Assembly: GCA_000149265.1 (NCBI GenBank)
Contig: CH003145.1
Location: 471,333-535,332, forward strand
Length of the DNA: 64,000 nucleotides
Direction of reading: 5' to 3'
Origin: Ciona savignyi
Lineage: Eukaryota > Chordata > Ascidiacea > Phlebobranchia > Cionidae
Made by a program: the position numbers and the translations under genes. The notes under the pieces are model-generated. The model saw only the letters and a list, made by a program, of their open reading frames with translations, did not search any database and was not told the origin of the DNA. Positions 51,754 through 62,951 of the stretch are shown here, piece by piece (the stretch's first letter is position 1; every line of letters starts with the position of its first letter).

Positions 51754-54700
51754 TTATTTTTTATCGTTTTTTGATGAATTGCCCTTTTTTTCACCATCCT
51801 TTTTCTGTGCAAATTCACTCATAGCTTGCTGCACTGCCTCGCTGTTAGGGTTTACACCAGGCAAGCTCTCTAGCACACTCTGGAGGTAGTTTGGATCGAT
51901 AATGGCATCATCATCATCTTCGTCATCATTTTCGGTCTTGGTTTCTCCATCTTTTTTCTGTGCAAATTCGCGCATTGCTTGTTGCACTGCTTCGCTGTTG
52001 GGATTCACTCCAGGCAAGCTCTCTAGCACACTCTGGAGGTAGCCTGGATCCACGATGACGTCATCATCGTCATCTTCACTGTCTGCACCCATCTATTTTT
52101 GAAGTTTGTTACTTTCTTTTTGTCATTCGTTATCTAGGTTTTACACTTTGGCAAAATATGAACATTATATTACAATAAATTTATTGATTTACCTGGCCTT
52201 GAAATCCAACGGCAGATTCAGTTTCCATTGGTGTTTGAGGAATGCTATCTGTCATTTAGAAGAATAACTGCTGTTATAACAAAAATAACCTAAAAAGCAA
52301 TGTGCCTGGTTCTGACACTAGTCTAAATAGTCAATTCTTGGTCTAAGGGGCAATTGAATTACAAATTCATGGGCTGCGTTTTTCATTTAAAATGTTCTTT
52401 GCGGTTGCTTGTTTGGTTTTCATATAGGTAAACTGGGTTGCGTTTACACTTTAGAAACTACTTGATCAGAGATGGATGGCAGTATGGTGGACAAAAAATG
52501 TTAGACTGACTTTTGATTTAAAACAGTAAATTTTACCCTCGGGTGTTGCCTGCATGGACATTGTGAGAGCATAAGCAATCTGTTCATCTTCGGTCATCAT
52601 GGCAATATCGACTTCGGATGTAGGAGCTGCTGGGGCAGTAGCTGGAGGGTCCTCCAGCATTTTCTCCTCCCCTCCTCCGGCTGTAGGTGGTGCTGATTGA
52701 GTCTCGTTCTTCGCTTTTCTTGCCTCCTCCTCTTGTCGATGCCGTTGCTCCTCCAATGAGACTCTGAGAGCAAGAGCAAGCTCCGGATCAGAATTTGGAT
52801 CAAATCCCATGTCGAACTCCTGAGCTGCGGATGTCATGGATCCTTCTTCAACAACAATCGGGGAGCTCCCAATTGCCCCAGACAGCATAGATCCCGGCGG
52901 AATGGTCACCAAATGGGAACTGGTGAGAAAAGTTAATAGGATCAGAGAAAATGAAATTTAAATACCATTTCAGGAAATATCGTGTCGAAAATCCAACTAC
53001 AGAGAGCCTAATTTCCACATGCCTGGCAGAGTTGAGACATACAAAAACACAACACACTTCAGACGAAAGGCCGTATAGTCAAAAGCCATACACTACTGCG
53101 TCATATTATACTAAACATTTATAAAAAAACAGCCAGTAACTAGACTATATCTAATACAAGGAAAATAAATGAAATTTAAAAAATATTTAATTTACCCAGC
53201 ACCATCCTTTCCATTTAAGGTGTTGACAAAAGAAGTGAGTTTCTCAGTGTTACATTCCTGCTCACCAAAGTTAATCACATCAACTGAAACTTTTTCTTTT
53301 TTCAACCGTTTAGCAACCTTGACCAGCTAAAAAATTTATGAAAACAATTAATACACATAGAATAATAGTTACCTCTTTCTGTATGATGAGAAAGTAGTTT
53401 GAATGATATGGATAAAAACATTATTATTATTATTAGAAAAAAATGGATAATAAAAATTATTAAACATATATTTCTAAGGAGGTGCATATATATATATTTA
53501 AAATGGGGTCTGTAAAAAAAAACCTTTTTGTTTTAAGGGTTGATGGTGAGGGCTCCGAAAAATTAACGGTTAACCACGGTTAACCGTTTTTATGGTTAAC
53601 CGTCACGTCAAATTTTAACCGTTTAACCGTTTTTTAACGTTACTTTACCGCCCACATTTAATTGGGCGTAATTGCGTTTTAATAATCTTCAAATATACAT
53701 AACTCCATTCATACGTTGATTGTTTCATTATTACGTAATATAAGCAACCATTCACACGTCGATTGTTTGATTGTCAACGTAATATACGCACCGTTCACAC
53801 GTCGATTGTTTGATTGTCAACGTAATATAAGCAACCATTCAGAAGCTGATTGTTTGATTTTTAACTCAATATTACGCAATACAATCAAAGTTATACTATG
53901 TGTCTTAAGGTGACGTTTAAAAACTATAAAGTAACACATAAATAAGACCCGGTAATGCCGGTAATCACGCGCGTTATTTCTTTGCTGCCCTTTACGGCTG
54001 TCTGAACTTTTTTTGCCAAAAACGGTGCCGATTTGATGGTAGTTTAAAGAAAATCGGTTAACCGATTATTTTTACATCGGTTAACCGATTATTTTTACAT
54101 CGGTTAACCATTTTTTAAATTAACCGTTAATTCGCAGCCCTATTGATGGTATATTATTACTTTTTGATTTGTGGTTTCAGTGTGGACTGTCAACATCCGT
54201 GGTACAACATTGGTAGATCGTTTATTCATGCCACTTCATGTCATAGCATTACGATTAATTTATACACAAGTGAATTTTAAGAGCATAGCATAGGCTTACA
54301 TGTCAGAATAAGGAGTTAGAAAATAAACTGAAAAATAACCTACGGACCAGTAGTTTAACTACAAATTTTAGTAAGTAGCAGAGATTAAATTTCCGCTAAT
54401 ATTCTTTAAACATGAGATTATAATGCAGGCTAATACCTCTTTGTCGTCCTCTTTGATTGGGCTGCCCACAAATGCCACAATCCTTGTTCTGTGATTCTTA
54501 CTTTGCCGATGCTTTAGTGCCAGATGGGCAACACGCAACCCATTAAGCAACTTCATGTCACCCTTTGGTTGGATCGTATTGAGCTTGGAGAGAAGTTTTC
54601 CAGAGTCGGTGGTCAGCGTTACATGAACCTGAGCGCTGGTTGCACAGATATTAAAATTATACTGAATATTAATTTAAGATTGAACTACACCAATAATTGT

Positions 54701-56257
54701 ACAAGAAATTTTTTTTGGGGGGTGTGCGCTGGTAAACTTTAAAAATAGAATGAGTAAACTGGGTTATTACATAGTAAACTTGGTTAGTAGCACTATTGGT
54801 AGAGAACCAAATGTCACCAAACAATAATCCAAATACTCTCACTAAGGGCCTAAAACTTAAATTTTACATGGGTATGCATTTGTACATGCAATTTACAAGA
54901 CATGAGTTCATTTAACCTATAAACTTCATGCATATGTCTACACTTATTTTTGCCTTTTTATTTTTTATAAAATGAATTTCACAGCATGGGAGACTGACAG
55001 TTTCTTAAAACGATCTTGACGATAAAAATTTTAAGAAATTTAAATCGTTTTTTGATAACCGTTATTATGTTTGTATTAAAATGATTTAATAAATGAAACA
55101 GCATATGGATATGGCCTTAAAATTCAGGGGAATATTGTAGCTGGGTGCATTTTTCGATTGTGCACAGCAGAATAAATTTCACATGATCCAGTAGAATGTA
55201 TCTTAAAAATCTTACTCGGCCATGGATAGCAGGGCNNNNNNNNNNNNNNNNNNNNNNNNNNNNNNNNNNNNNNNNNNNNNNNNNNNNNNNNNNNNNNNNN
55301 NNNNNNNNNNNNNNNNNNNNNNNNNNNNNNNNNNNATTCACTCGGCCATGGATAGCAGGGCTACGTTGTTTTCAGGATTCGACCGAAGTTTCGTTCTACA
55401 AATCATATTTGCTGCATCCTGTTGTGCTTGTATCCTTGTGGGGAGATAGTCTCCATTTCGCATGAACTCACTGTTGTCAATACTGCAGAAAGATTCAAAT
55501 ATGTTTGTAGTATCATGTTATAAATTGTTTTTTATGATCAATTTTGTCCTTGGACAGTCCCCCTTAACAAACTGGCTGTAGCCGCAAAGTGTATATATAT
55601 AAAATGTGAAAATTCCGTAAATTTTCCTCCATTTTTTGATTAGGCCATGGTGCATAATAAAATGTGTATAGTTAACTAACCGAACTGCAAGTGTTCAGCA
55701 GTTTTAATACATAAGTGCCGAATTTAACACCTAATAAAGCGTCTAAAATTTTATAATCCATCATACTGAGAATTCAACGGTGGATGTTGTTGTATTATCG
55801 AGATGGATACCGGTATAATTTATATTTCCAGTTAAAAGAACTCTACTCGGTCAGTGCAAATATTCAAATTTAGTTTCAGTAAGGTCAGGTACATTAAAAT
55901 CATCTAATTATTGTCCGGCCGTTTATTCTGTCGGTTAAGTGGTCGCCTTTTAATCGAAAGGTTGCAGGTGCGAAACTGGTCGCTAGCTAGTCGGTTGTGT
56001 CCTTGAGAAAGGCACTTTACGAAAATTGCCTGAGCTCAGCAGATTAATGGGTTCTACCTAATTAAAGGAACATGTCTGTAACATACAACACACCGCAATA
56101 GCCCTGGTAACCCGACGGTGGCGCGAGGTGATCTGACGATTGGGCGTATGTCAACCCCATTGGTTTTCCCACACACAGGGATAAACATGAATATCCTATC
56201 CTATCCATCAAAACAAATAATCAAAACATACCAAAGAACAGTACTTTCGAGGACCAT
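51754..56257 (-). CDS. PSMD4: 26S proteasome non-ATPase regulatory subunit 4 (Rpn10)
   Basis: Ubiquitin receptor of the 19S proteasome cap. Seven coding exons: 56232-56257, 55342-55482, 54437-54635, 53196-53326, 52537-52919, 52193-52248, 51754-52092; 1275 nt, 424 aa (human 377). The first coding exon is only 26 nt (MVLESTVLC...) and was found by searching for the conserved start. Residues 1 to about 190 form the VWA domain ([32 protein letters not shown]). UIM1 is [15 protein letters not shown] at about 210-224 and UIM2 is [14 protein letters not shown] at about 276-289. The C-terminal exon encodes the RAZUL segment twice, which accounts for much of the extra length. The exon 3 acceptor at 54636 was chosen because it restores phase with exon 2. 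The donor side of exon 2 abuts an assembly gap. Confidence 0.96.
51795..52080 (-). repeat. PSMD4: Tandem duplication of the PSMD4 RAZUL coding segment
   Basis: Two consecutive copies of about 42-50 codons, at roughly 51944-52080 and 51795-51935. Each runs from an acidic DDDD stretch through the shared core [20 protein letters not shown] to AQKKDGE. Most nucleotide differences between copies are at third positions, with few amino-acid changes. In human Rpn10 this part is present once and binds the AZUL domain of the ubiquitin ligase UBE3A (family knowledge). Confidence 0.92.
53540..54150. mobile_element. hAT-like MITE rich in GGTTAACC, in PSMD4 intron 4 side
   Basis: Element 53548-54142 (595 bp) flanked by TTGATGGT at 53540-53547 and 54143-54150. 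Ends are inverted: AGGGCTCCGAAAAATTAACGG on the left against AGGGCTGCGAATTAACGG read inward from the right. Both subterminal zones carry clustered GGTTAACC palindromes. The centre (about 53709-53880) has three imperfect tandem units of about 43 bp (ACACGTCGATTGTTTGATTG). It lies between PSMD4 exons 53196-53326 and 54437-54635. The superfamily call rests on the 8-bp duplication and TAGGG-type end. Confidence 0.85.
55236..55335. other. Assembly gap (100 N) at the end of PSMD4 exon 2
   Basis: Exactly 100 N. The last 20 bases before the gap (TCGGCCATGGATAGCAGGGC, 55216-55235) recur just after it at 55342-55361. They are the 3' end of PSMD4 exon 2, so exon 2 sequence is present twice, each with its own donor variant (gtaag left, gtgaa right). 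Confidence 0.95.
55917..56209 (+). mobile_element. tRNA-derived SINE in PSMD4 intron 1
   Basis: Full-length plus-strand copy, opposite to PSMD4. It begins CCGGCCGTTTATTCTGTCGG, with GGTTGCAGGTGCGAAACTGG (B-box-like) and AGTCGGTTGTGTCCTTG. It ends with GGGATAAACATGAATATCC and a CTATCC tail. Lies between the 26-nt exon 1 and exon 2. Confidence 0.9.
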
Positions 56258-57490
56258 ATTTAGCAGTATCTTGTTAGTCGTACGACAAAAACTAATAATT
56301 ACAGTATTATTAGAAATACGAATGAATTTTTGTTTGGTCACGAAGTATAATGACTACTTTCTTGCCCTGGTTAAATTTTATAGAAATAATTGTGTTCGAA
56401 GATTATTTGTCAATATTTTTCGGTTATTACATATTACTAATTTAAAAAACATGATTGAAAGTTATAATATCAAAAAGTACTAAATATTTGTATTAAGCTT
56501 TTTAACATTGCCTTAAATAGTTTTTTAAAATAATTGTTTTAATTCTCAGCAGGGCCAATAAGTGAGTCGAAATCTGCCAAGAACGTATTGTTTCGTTTTT
56601 CTTTTGTTTTTATGATTAACCTTCTATAAAATAAAATTAGAAACGCTACGACAAAACGACAGTTACGTTTATAATCAAACATGGCCGGTAGAAGCAGTCA
56701 AAACGTTTTTGAGCCAGGTGAATTAAAACCCAATTATGGATTCGCACAGCCGTGGGGGGTTTCCCGTATTTACAATACTTTCCACATCTTGAAATTTTTT
56801 CAATTAGGCAATTATGCAGTTTTGTAGTGAATTTACGGCTTGTGTAATATCTTTTTTGCGCATTATATTAAGTTTAATAATTTTTTTTGTCAGTAAGCCA
56901 TTATTGCATGCACAGCTGTGCCTGTTCCAAAAACGTTTACCCCGATTTCCGCTGGCCTGTCAATCAACGTTAATTTCCGCACCGATAGGCCTACTTTTTA
57001 TCAAGTCCTCTTAGCATATACCATATGCTGCAACGCGGTTAACATATTTTATTTTTAAACCAATATCAGAAACGCGTTCTGCAATACGGATGCAAATATC
57101 GCTTGCTTGAAGCGCAGCTCCAGGCATGTATAACGAACCAGTTGAACTGTATGTATTGTAACATACTGTCTAAGCTTGTGATCTAAGAATCTGAATAAAG
57201 AAACCTGTTTTAAAGAGTCGGATTGCAAGTCAGTGGAGTTTTGACTGATGTTAGTTGGGAATCGCAAGAACAGATCTGGTGCAAGATATCCGCGCAAATA
57301 CAAACCTAAAACAAAATTCAATAACCCCACACTTCTATTTGTGTTTAAACCTAATGGTCTCTGTGCGTAGATCGAAATTTTGGAGAGCAACAGGGGATAA
57401 TACCGAAAAGGGTGATCAGCATAGTTTAGTTTTTAAGCAGATTCAAACTGGAAATTGGGACATACATAAAAGGAACACAAAATTATGGAA
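56258..57490. other. PSMD4 upstream region with a possible plus-strand first exon
   Basis: Contains the PSMD4 promoter. On the plus strand, an ATG at 56682 opens MAGRSSQNVFEP followed by a good donor (CCAGgtgaat at about 56717). This would be a short first coding exon of a divergent gene about 425 bases from the PSMD4 start. No continuation exon was found downstream, where SINE, repeat X and Pao sequence follow. The rest is AT-rich with no recognised gene. Confidence 0.3.
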
Positions 57491-57787
57491 TAGATAGAAT
57501 AGAATATTTATGTTTATCCCCGTGAATGGGAAAACCAAGGGGGTTAACACACGGGCAATCGCCAGATCACCTCGCGCCCATCGTAGGATTACCAGAGCTA
57601 TTGCAATGTGTTTTATATGACAGACACGTTTCTTTAATTTGGTAGAACCCATTAATCCGCTGGGTTAAGGCAATGTCCGTAAAGTGCCTTGCCCAAGGAC
57701 ACAACCGACTCGCTAGCGACCAGTTTCGCACCTGCAACCTTTCGATTGAAAGGCGACGCACTTAACCGTTAGACCAACGGGCCGGAC
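57491..57787 (-). mobile_element. tRNA-derived SINE
   Basis: Full-length minus-strand copy. The tRNA-like head is at 57787 (TCCGGCCCGTTGGTCTAACGG, A-box region; GGTTGCAGGTGCGAAACTGG) and the tail at 57491 (AAACATAAATATTC). One of the least diverged heads in the window and useful as a family reference. Confidence 0.9.
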
Positions 57788-57904
57788 AAATTGCCCGTGC
57801 ATAGTTTACAGTGGAAAAAACATATGTCACCAAGTGTAATTAGATAACCAGTGGACAAATACAATTGTAGCTGTAGAAAATACTGTCTTAATGTAGTTGT
57901 TTGT

Positions 57905-58597
57905 TTTGTCAAACGCTTGGCAGACATGGTATGTCGCCCCGACATCTACCAGAGAGAGTGATGAAAACGCAATGAAACTTTGTCAATTGTTAGACAACAT
58001 GGTTTAAATATGCACAAACACAGTTTTGTGTAATAAATTCTAGGGGATTAGGCTACCTTGAGACTCTAAAGATTTGGTGAACCCCCGCTGTACCAACGAG
58101 AAAAAAATAATATACCTAGGGATATATCCTAAAAATTGTCATTCGTTCCTAAATCATGATTGTGAAAGGTAGGCCATATTGCTGACATCTCCAACAAGGG
58201 ATAGTAAAGTATCGCGCTTTACCGCACAACCTTCTTAAGGGCTCTATATCGTTTTTATTTTATTTGCTCATTATACAAATTTTTAGATAACATGATCCAG
58301 ATATGTAAAAACAGAAATAAATGTTCTAAACCCAGAGCAATTCCTCGAAGCCTTAAAAAACTAAATCGGGCTGTTTTGGAAATTTAGCTTTATTTTACTA
58401 CAGCGCTTGACAAGGGGCTTTAATTTAAAACATTTGTGGTAAAATGTTCGTAAATCTAACACGATTATTCTTTTTTTAAATTTGGTTGGATAACTATGAC
58501 CCGTACGTTTATGCTTGCAAAAACAAAAACTATGGCAGTCCGGTTAAAAACTTTCTGGAATGTTGGATGACATAGACCTGACGTGCAGATATATGAG
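57905..58597 (-). repeat. Repeat X, copy 4 (reversed, truncated)
   Basis: Starts with the reversed GTCAAACGCTTGGCAGAC terminus and contains reversed unit bodies (GACATCTACCAG; CAAGCGCTGTAGTAAAATAA on the reverse). It ends with the reversed head block (TTTATGCTTGCAAAAACAAA near 58508, then CTGACGTGCAGATAT near 58577-58591). The part at 58550-58597 matches copy 2 at 16895-16945. It abuts the Pao relic and replaces that element's 3' end. Confidence 0.7.
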
Positions 58598-60860
58598 AAA
58601 ATGAACCATTGTGATCGTGGTGTTGTGTAGTCCACCAGAAATACAACGTCTCCTATCTTCACGTTTTCTTTTCTTTTGTGCCATTTCTGGCGTGCGATGA
58701 TAGTTCGGAGGTACACTCCCGACCATCTGGCCCAAATTCGGTTGGCTAGATGTAGAACGTAGCGCCAGCGGCGTCGAGCGTAACTTTGCCGTTCATGGGT
58801 CAAAGTTGGAGGCAGTTCACTTGACGGGTTCACCTTGAGCAGGTGGTTCGGTGTTAATGGCGTCTCGCCATCGATATTGAGTGTAACGGGAGTGAGAGGT
58901 CGACAATTCAATATTGCCTCGGACTCCACGAGCAGGGTTGTCAGTTGATCATCGTTCAATGTCTTTTCACCTGAAATGGAAAGTAAAATCCGACGAACGG
59001 ATCTAATCATTCTTTCCCAGGCTCCACCCATGTGTGAAGCGCAGGGAGGGTTAAAATTCCATTGAATTTCGCGTTGTAAAAGAAATTCATTTATTTGATT
59101 TACACACAGTTTGTCCGGTTTGTGAGGTTTAGTAACGGGGCGGTGCGGTAGGTGCCAGATTCTGCCGTCGGTGACGATTTCGTCACATAGCACCTTTTCG
59201 GAATAGCACTTTGTCATCATGTTGTTCACTTGCTCGACATACTTTTGTTTAATATTTGGGTTTTACACAAGTCGCTTTGCTAAAACTTTAAGGCGCCCCA
59301 TCGCCATGGCGCCATTGTCTGGGAGAATCTCATAATCGTGGCGCCAAGGGAGGGATAGTTCATATTGATTATCAACAAACTTAACTGATACCTTCATAAG
59401 GTCGTGTGCTCTTCGGTCTTCAATCGAGGTCGGGAACCGAAGAAAGCTGTCGTTGAGGTCATCGAGATCGTCGATCATTGGTTTGAGATCGCTTTCATCC
59501 TTTAAAAACATAACGCTGGCCTTACAATTGGAACGGCTTTTATCACCACAGGGGCCTAGAAGTGACCATCCTAGACGGGTTTTGACAGCGTCGGGACATC
59601 GACCATTTCCGCAGCTGACAGCGTCGGGACATCGACCATTTCTTCGATCTGTGGAATTTTCTCACCTTGCAAGTGATGGTGTCGCTGCAACGCCTGCGGA
59701 TCATGTAATACATTAGGATTCCCATATATCTTATCGAAAGCAACGACGTCGGGAAGGTTATTCCAATCTTCACCCTCCACATACTGGGCAGAGAGTGCAA
59801 GGGACACTGTATCTAAAACACGAGATGATGTTAGGGTTTACAGCGTAATACAACGTGAATTACCAGCAGCATTTGGTGAACTTACGATCGACTCCTCACG
59901 GCGTGTTGTTGTGGAACCTTGATCGATAAATGCATAAGTAGCAACCTCTTTGTCTGCGTAACGGACTCTACCGGGAACAAAGTTTATATAAACCTTGGCC
60001 GTGTTTATACTGGTGCAGCATTTATCGATTTCAACAGCTGCGCTTATTTCGATACGCTCGTGCTTATACACATGGGGCGGGGGTTGGTGTCTACGGCTTA
60101 CCGGTAAAGTATTTTGTACTTGCCGTGGCGACGTTAATTCTGCAACTGATTTCTTGTGCTGGCTTAAGTTGGAACGAGCGTCTGCAAGCGAAGGCCGTAC
60201 TGTAGTGCGGTTGTTCGTTGTAGCTACGGCACACCAAACCGTTGGGTTGTAATGTTGGTGAGGTCGAGTCTAGAGCCTCCAAAGATTTCTTCATCTTTCC
60301 GAGCTTTAGAAACTGCCTTCGCGTATTCAAATTCTGGTTGTTTTTTGTTGGCGACACGCTCTGCTTCTATAGATTCGCGAGCTTTTTGATTGGCTTCTTT
60401 CGCTGCTACGCGTGTCCTTTCAGCAGCACGATCTGTGTGCTCCTTTGCACGCTTGCGTGTTTCGAACAACCTGTCCATTGCTTGCTTGTAGGCAAGTTCG
60501 GCGAGTTTCAACCTGATTTGGCTTTTTCGGCGTTCACTCCGGATAAAGTTTGCAGTAGAAATTATGCTCGACGTATAGCGGTTAGTCCTTGCTAATTGTG
60601 ATTCAGGTTTATTTAACCACTGACGCACATGCGCATCGAACTCACGTTTCTGACCCTCCAACTGTATTCTTTGATGTGTTAACATCTTCAAGTGGTTGAT
60701 CTTTTGGAAAATTTACACATAAGTCCATTAGCTCGTCAAATACGTGGTCGATTATTGGGATGAGCTTACGTAGTGACGTCCTACCTACTGGAGAAAGCAT
60801 TAGCCTTTCGGCATCCACGTAAAGTTGTTTGAGACAATTTAAAGTCTTTGGAATCTTCAT
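58598..60860 (-). pseudogene. BEL/Pao LTR-retroelement relic, gag-pol with internal deletion
   Basis: Degenerate element on the minus strand. From 5' to 3': a gag-like coiled, Lys/Arg/Glu-rich region 60860-60224 with a frame change near 60690; a retropepsin-like DUF1758 segment about 60071-59838, disrupted by further frame changes; a Pao-specific linker 59807-59571 that contains a short in-frame tandem duplication; and the block preceding reverse transcriptase 59511-59263, ending in a stop. A 254-codon open frame (59229-58465) opens at the very start of the RT domain, then jumps at about 59105 into the C-terminal part of integrase (GGAWERMIRS) and DUF5641. RT catalytic core, RNase H and the integrase catalytic core are absent. 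The last 40 or so codons of that frame derive from repeat X. No LTR pair was found. Not functional. Confidence 0.85.
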
Positions 60861-60903
60861 TTTGCGGCTTATCAGCAGGAATAACAGAATTGAAAACGTT
60901 CAG

Positions 60904-61407
60904 GAACGGGAATCGGCGACGGGAATCGTCAACGGGAATCGTCAACGGGAATCGTCAACGGGAATCGTCAACGGGAATCGGCAACGGGAATCGTCAACGG
61001 GAATCGTCAACGGGAATCGTCAACGGGAATCGTCAACGGGAATCGGCAACGGGATCGTCAACGGGAATCGTCAACGGGAATCTTCAACGGGAATCGGCAA
61101 CGGGAATCGGCAACGGGAATCGGCAACGGGAATCGTCAACGGGAATCGTCAACGGGAATCGGCAACGGGAATCGGCGACGGGAATCGGCAACGGGAATCT
61201 TCAACGGGAATCGTCAACGGGAATCGGCAACGGGAATCGGCAACGGGAATCGGCAACGGGAATCGTCAACAGGAATCGTCAACGGGAATCGGCAACGGGA
61301 ATCGGCGACGGGAATTGTCAAAGGGAATCGTCAACGGGAATCGTCAACGGGAATCGTCAACGGGAATCGTCAACGGGAATCGTCAACGGAATCGTCAACG
61401 GGAAACG
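60904..61407 (+). repeat. 13-bp minisatellite, about 39 units
   Basis: Array of GGGAATCGTCAAC units, with variants GGGAATCGGCAAC, GGGAATCGGCGAC and GGGAATCTTCAAC interspersed. One unit lacks a G (near 61050) and one is changed to CAGGAATCG. It is followed at about 61403-61449 by two to three copies of a 17-bp unit, AACGACGACTGGACGGG. The array starts about 45 bases upstream of the gag-like start of the Pao relic, where the leader of that element would lie. Because 13 is not a multiple of 3 and the unit lacks stops, all forward frames stay open. Confidence 0.95.
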
Positions 61408-61449
61408 ACGACTGGACGAGAACGACGACTGGACGGGAACGACGACGGT

Positions 61450-62103
61450 AGTTCAAGAAATTTGAAAACGATGTAACTTCCCGACAAGGTGTTGGCTCCT
61501 AACACCTGTCTTAGTGAGAGGTTGCAGTATGCTTATACACGGCGTCCTTTATTCAGAGTTTGAAATAACGCGTCATTGTCCAAAACTTGTGAATTTATTT
61601 GAATTTGAATGATGGCGGAAACGAAAGGTCTTGAAATGACGGTTTTCTAAGGAAAAATAAATGTACAATTTAATTATCACAAAAATTACTAGTTTGAGAA
61701 ATAAAACCAATATTTACCAAATTGTGGCTGAACAGGAGCCAAAGCACGTCATACACATCTTCTTGATAACCGTTAATTCCAAAACATACTACCAAAAGAC
61801 CGATTACCTTACGATAATGCTCATGCGGTAAAAAACAAGCATTTTATAGTTCGGTGAAATTGTGGGAAAAAAGGGAATAGAATACCGATCTTATTCCCTA
61901 GTGACATCGATATAATATAAACAATAATCGCGACGATAAATCTTACACCGATTCTTGGCAGCAAGTTATATTCACCCTGAACTTCAGCATTGGTAGCCGT
62001 ACTACTTGACTCAAGACACAGTCCTTTAACAGCCTAGAAAATAAAATATCTGACTTTTGCCTTTTTGGTAAAAAACTATAAGTTTAGATTCCATGCTTCA
62101 TTA
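61450..62103. other. Unassigned stretch upstream of the Pao relic
   Basis: Could contain the 5' LTR of the retroelement, but its 3' side is lost, so no partner LTR can be compared. No gene is recognised; AT-rich with CG-containing patches. Confidence 0.3.
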
Positions 62104-62402
62104 GGAGAGGAGGAGAGGATATTCATGTTTATCCCCGTGAATGGGAAAACCTAGGGGGTTATCACACGGGCAATCGTCAGATCACCTCGCGCCCATCGTC
62201 GGGTTACCGGAGCTATTGCAGTGTGTTGTATATGATAGAAACGTTCCTTCAATTTGGCAGAACCCAATAATCCGCTGGATTCAGGCAAGGTCCGTAAAGT
62301 GCCTTGCCCAAGGACACAACCGACTAGCTAGCGACGAGTTTCGCATCTGCAACCTTTCGATTAAAAGGAGACGCACTTAACCGTTAGACCAACCGGTCGG
62401 AC
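62104..62402 (-). mobile_element. tRNA-derived SINE
   Basis: Full-length minus-strand copy. Head at 62402 (TCCGACCGGTTGGTCTAACGG; GGTTGCAGATGCGAAACTCG), body with CTAGTCGGTTGTGTCCTTGGGC, tail at 62104 (AAACATGAATATCCTCTCC). A tail-only fragment follows at about 62480-62545. Another short plus-strand 3' fragment is at 63540-63642, inside the PFDN2 intron. Confidence 0.9.
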
Positions 62403-62951
62403 TTCATTATGCTGTTATAACGGAAAAAGCAATAAACTAATATTATAATGCATTTTCTTTAATAATATCCTATTATAATAGAAATAGGATATTCATATGA
62501 TCCGGGTGGGTTTATCACATAGCAATCGTCAGCTAATCTTGCGAGTTCTAGAAGAATCAGGAGACTCAATAGGGTTGTACAAGCGAGTTTCCTCGCTTAA
62601 GAAACTGCATAACGATCCGACTGCATAAAAATACTTTCAAGAGGAAACGCAAAAAAAAGTTTTTTTTTTGAAACTTATGGTACCCGGTATCTACCTAAAT
62701 AAATGTTCTAACATAATTTTGAAAATTATTTCGAAGAAATAAATATACTTTTTGAAGTTTAGTGAATTAAAAGACGATGTATACTAATATTGCATCAACC
62801 GTTTGAACGTTGGTATGAACGTTGCTGATTTGATACAAGAAAAGATAAAAGCGGTGTGATGTTGAGTTAATTCCACTTGAGAGAACCTTTTTTGTTGTTT
62901 GGAGTTTGATACTCTTCTTCTTGAATCAAAAGTTTTAAAATTCATCAAGTT

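Noticed and set aside
55117..55465. Open frames crossing the second gap
   Set aside because: They are mostly unknown residues from N; the real coding here is PSMD4 exon 2 on the minus strand.
60829..61476. Two overlapping plus-strand frames of 205-215 codons with a 13-residue repeat
   Set aside because: They are the minisatellite read through. A stop-free 13-bp unit keeps every forward frame open and yields a 13-residue period automatically, and two frames are equally long.
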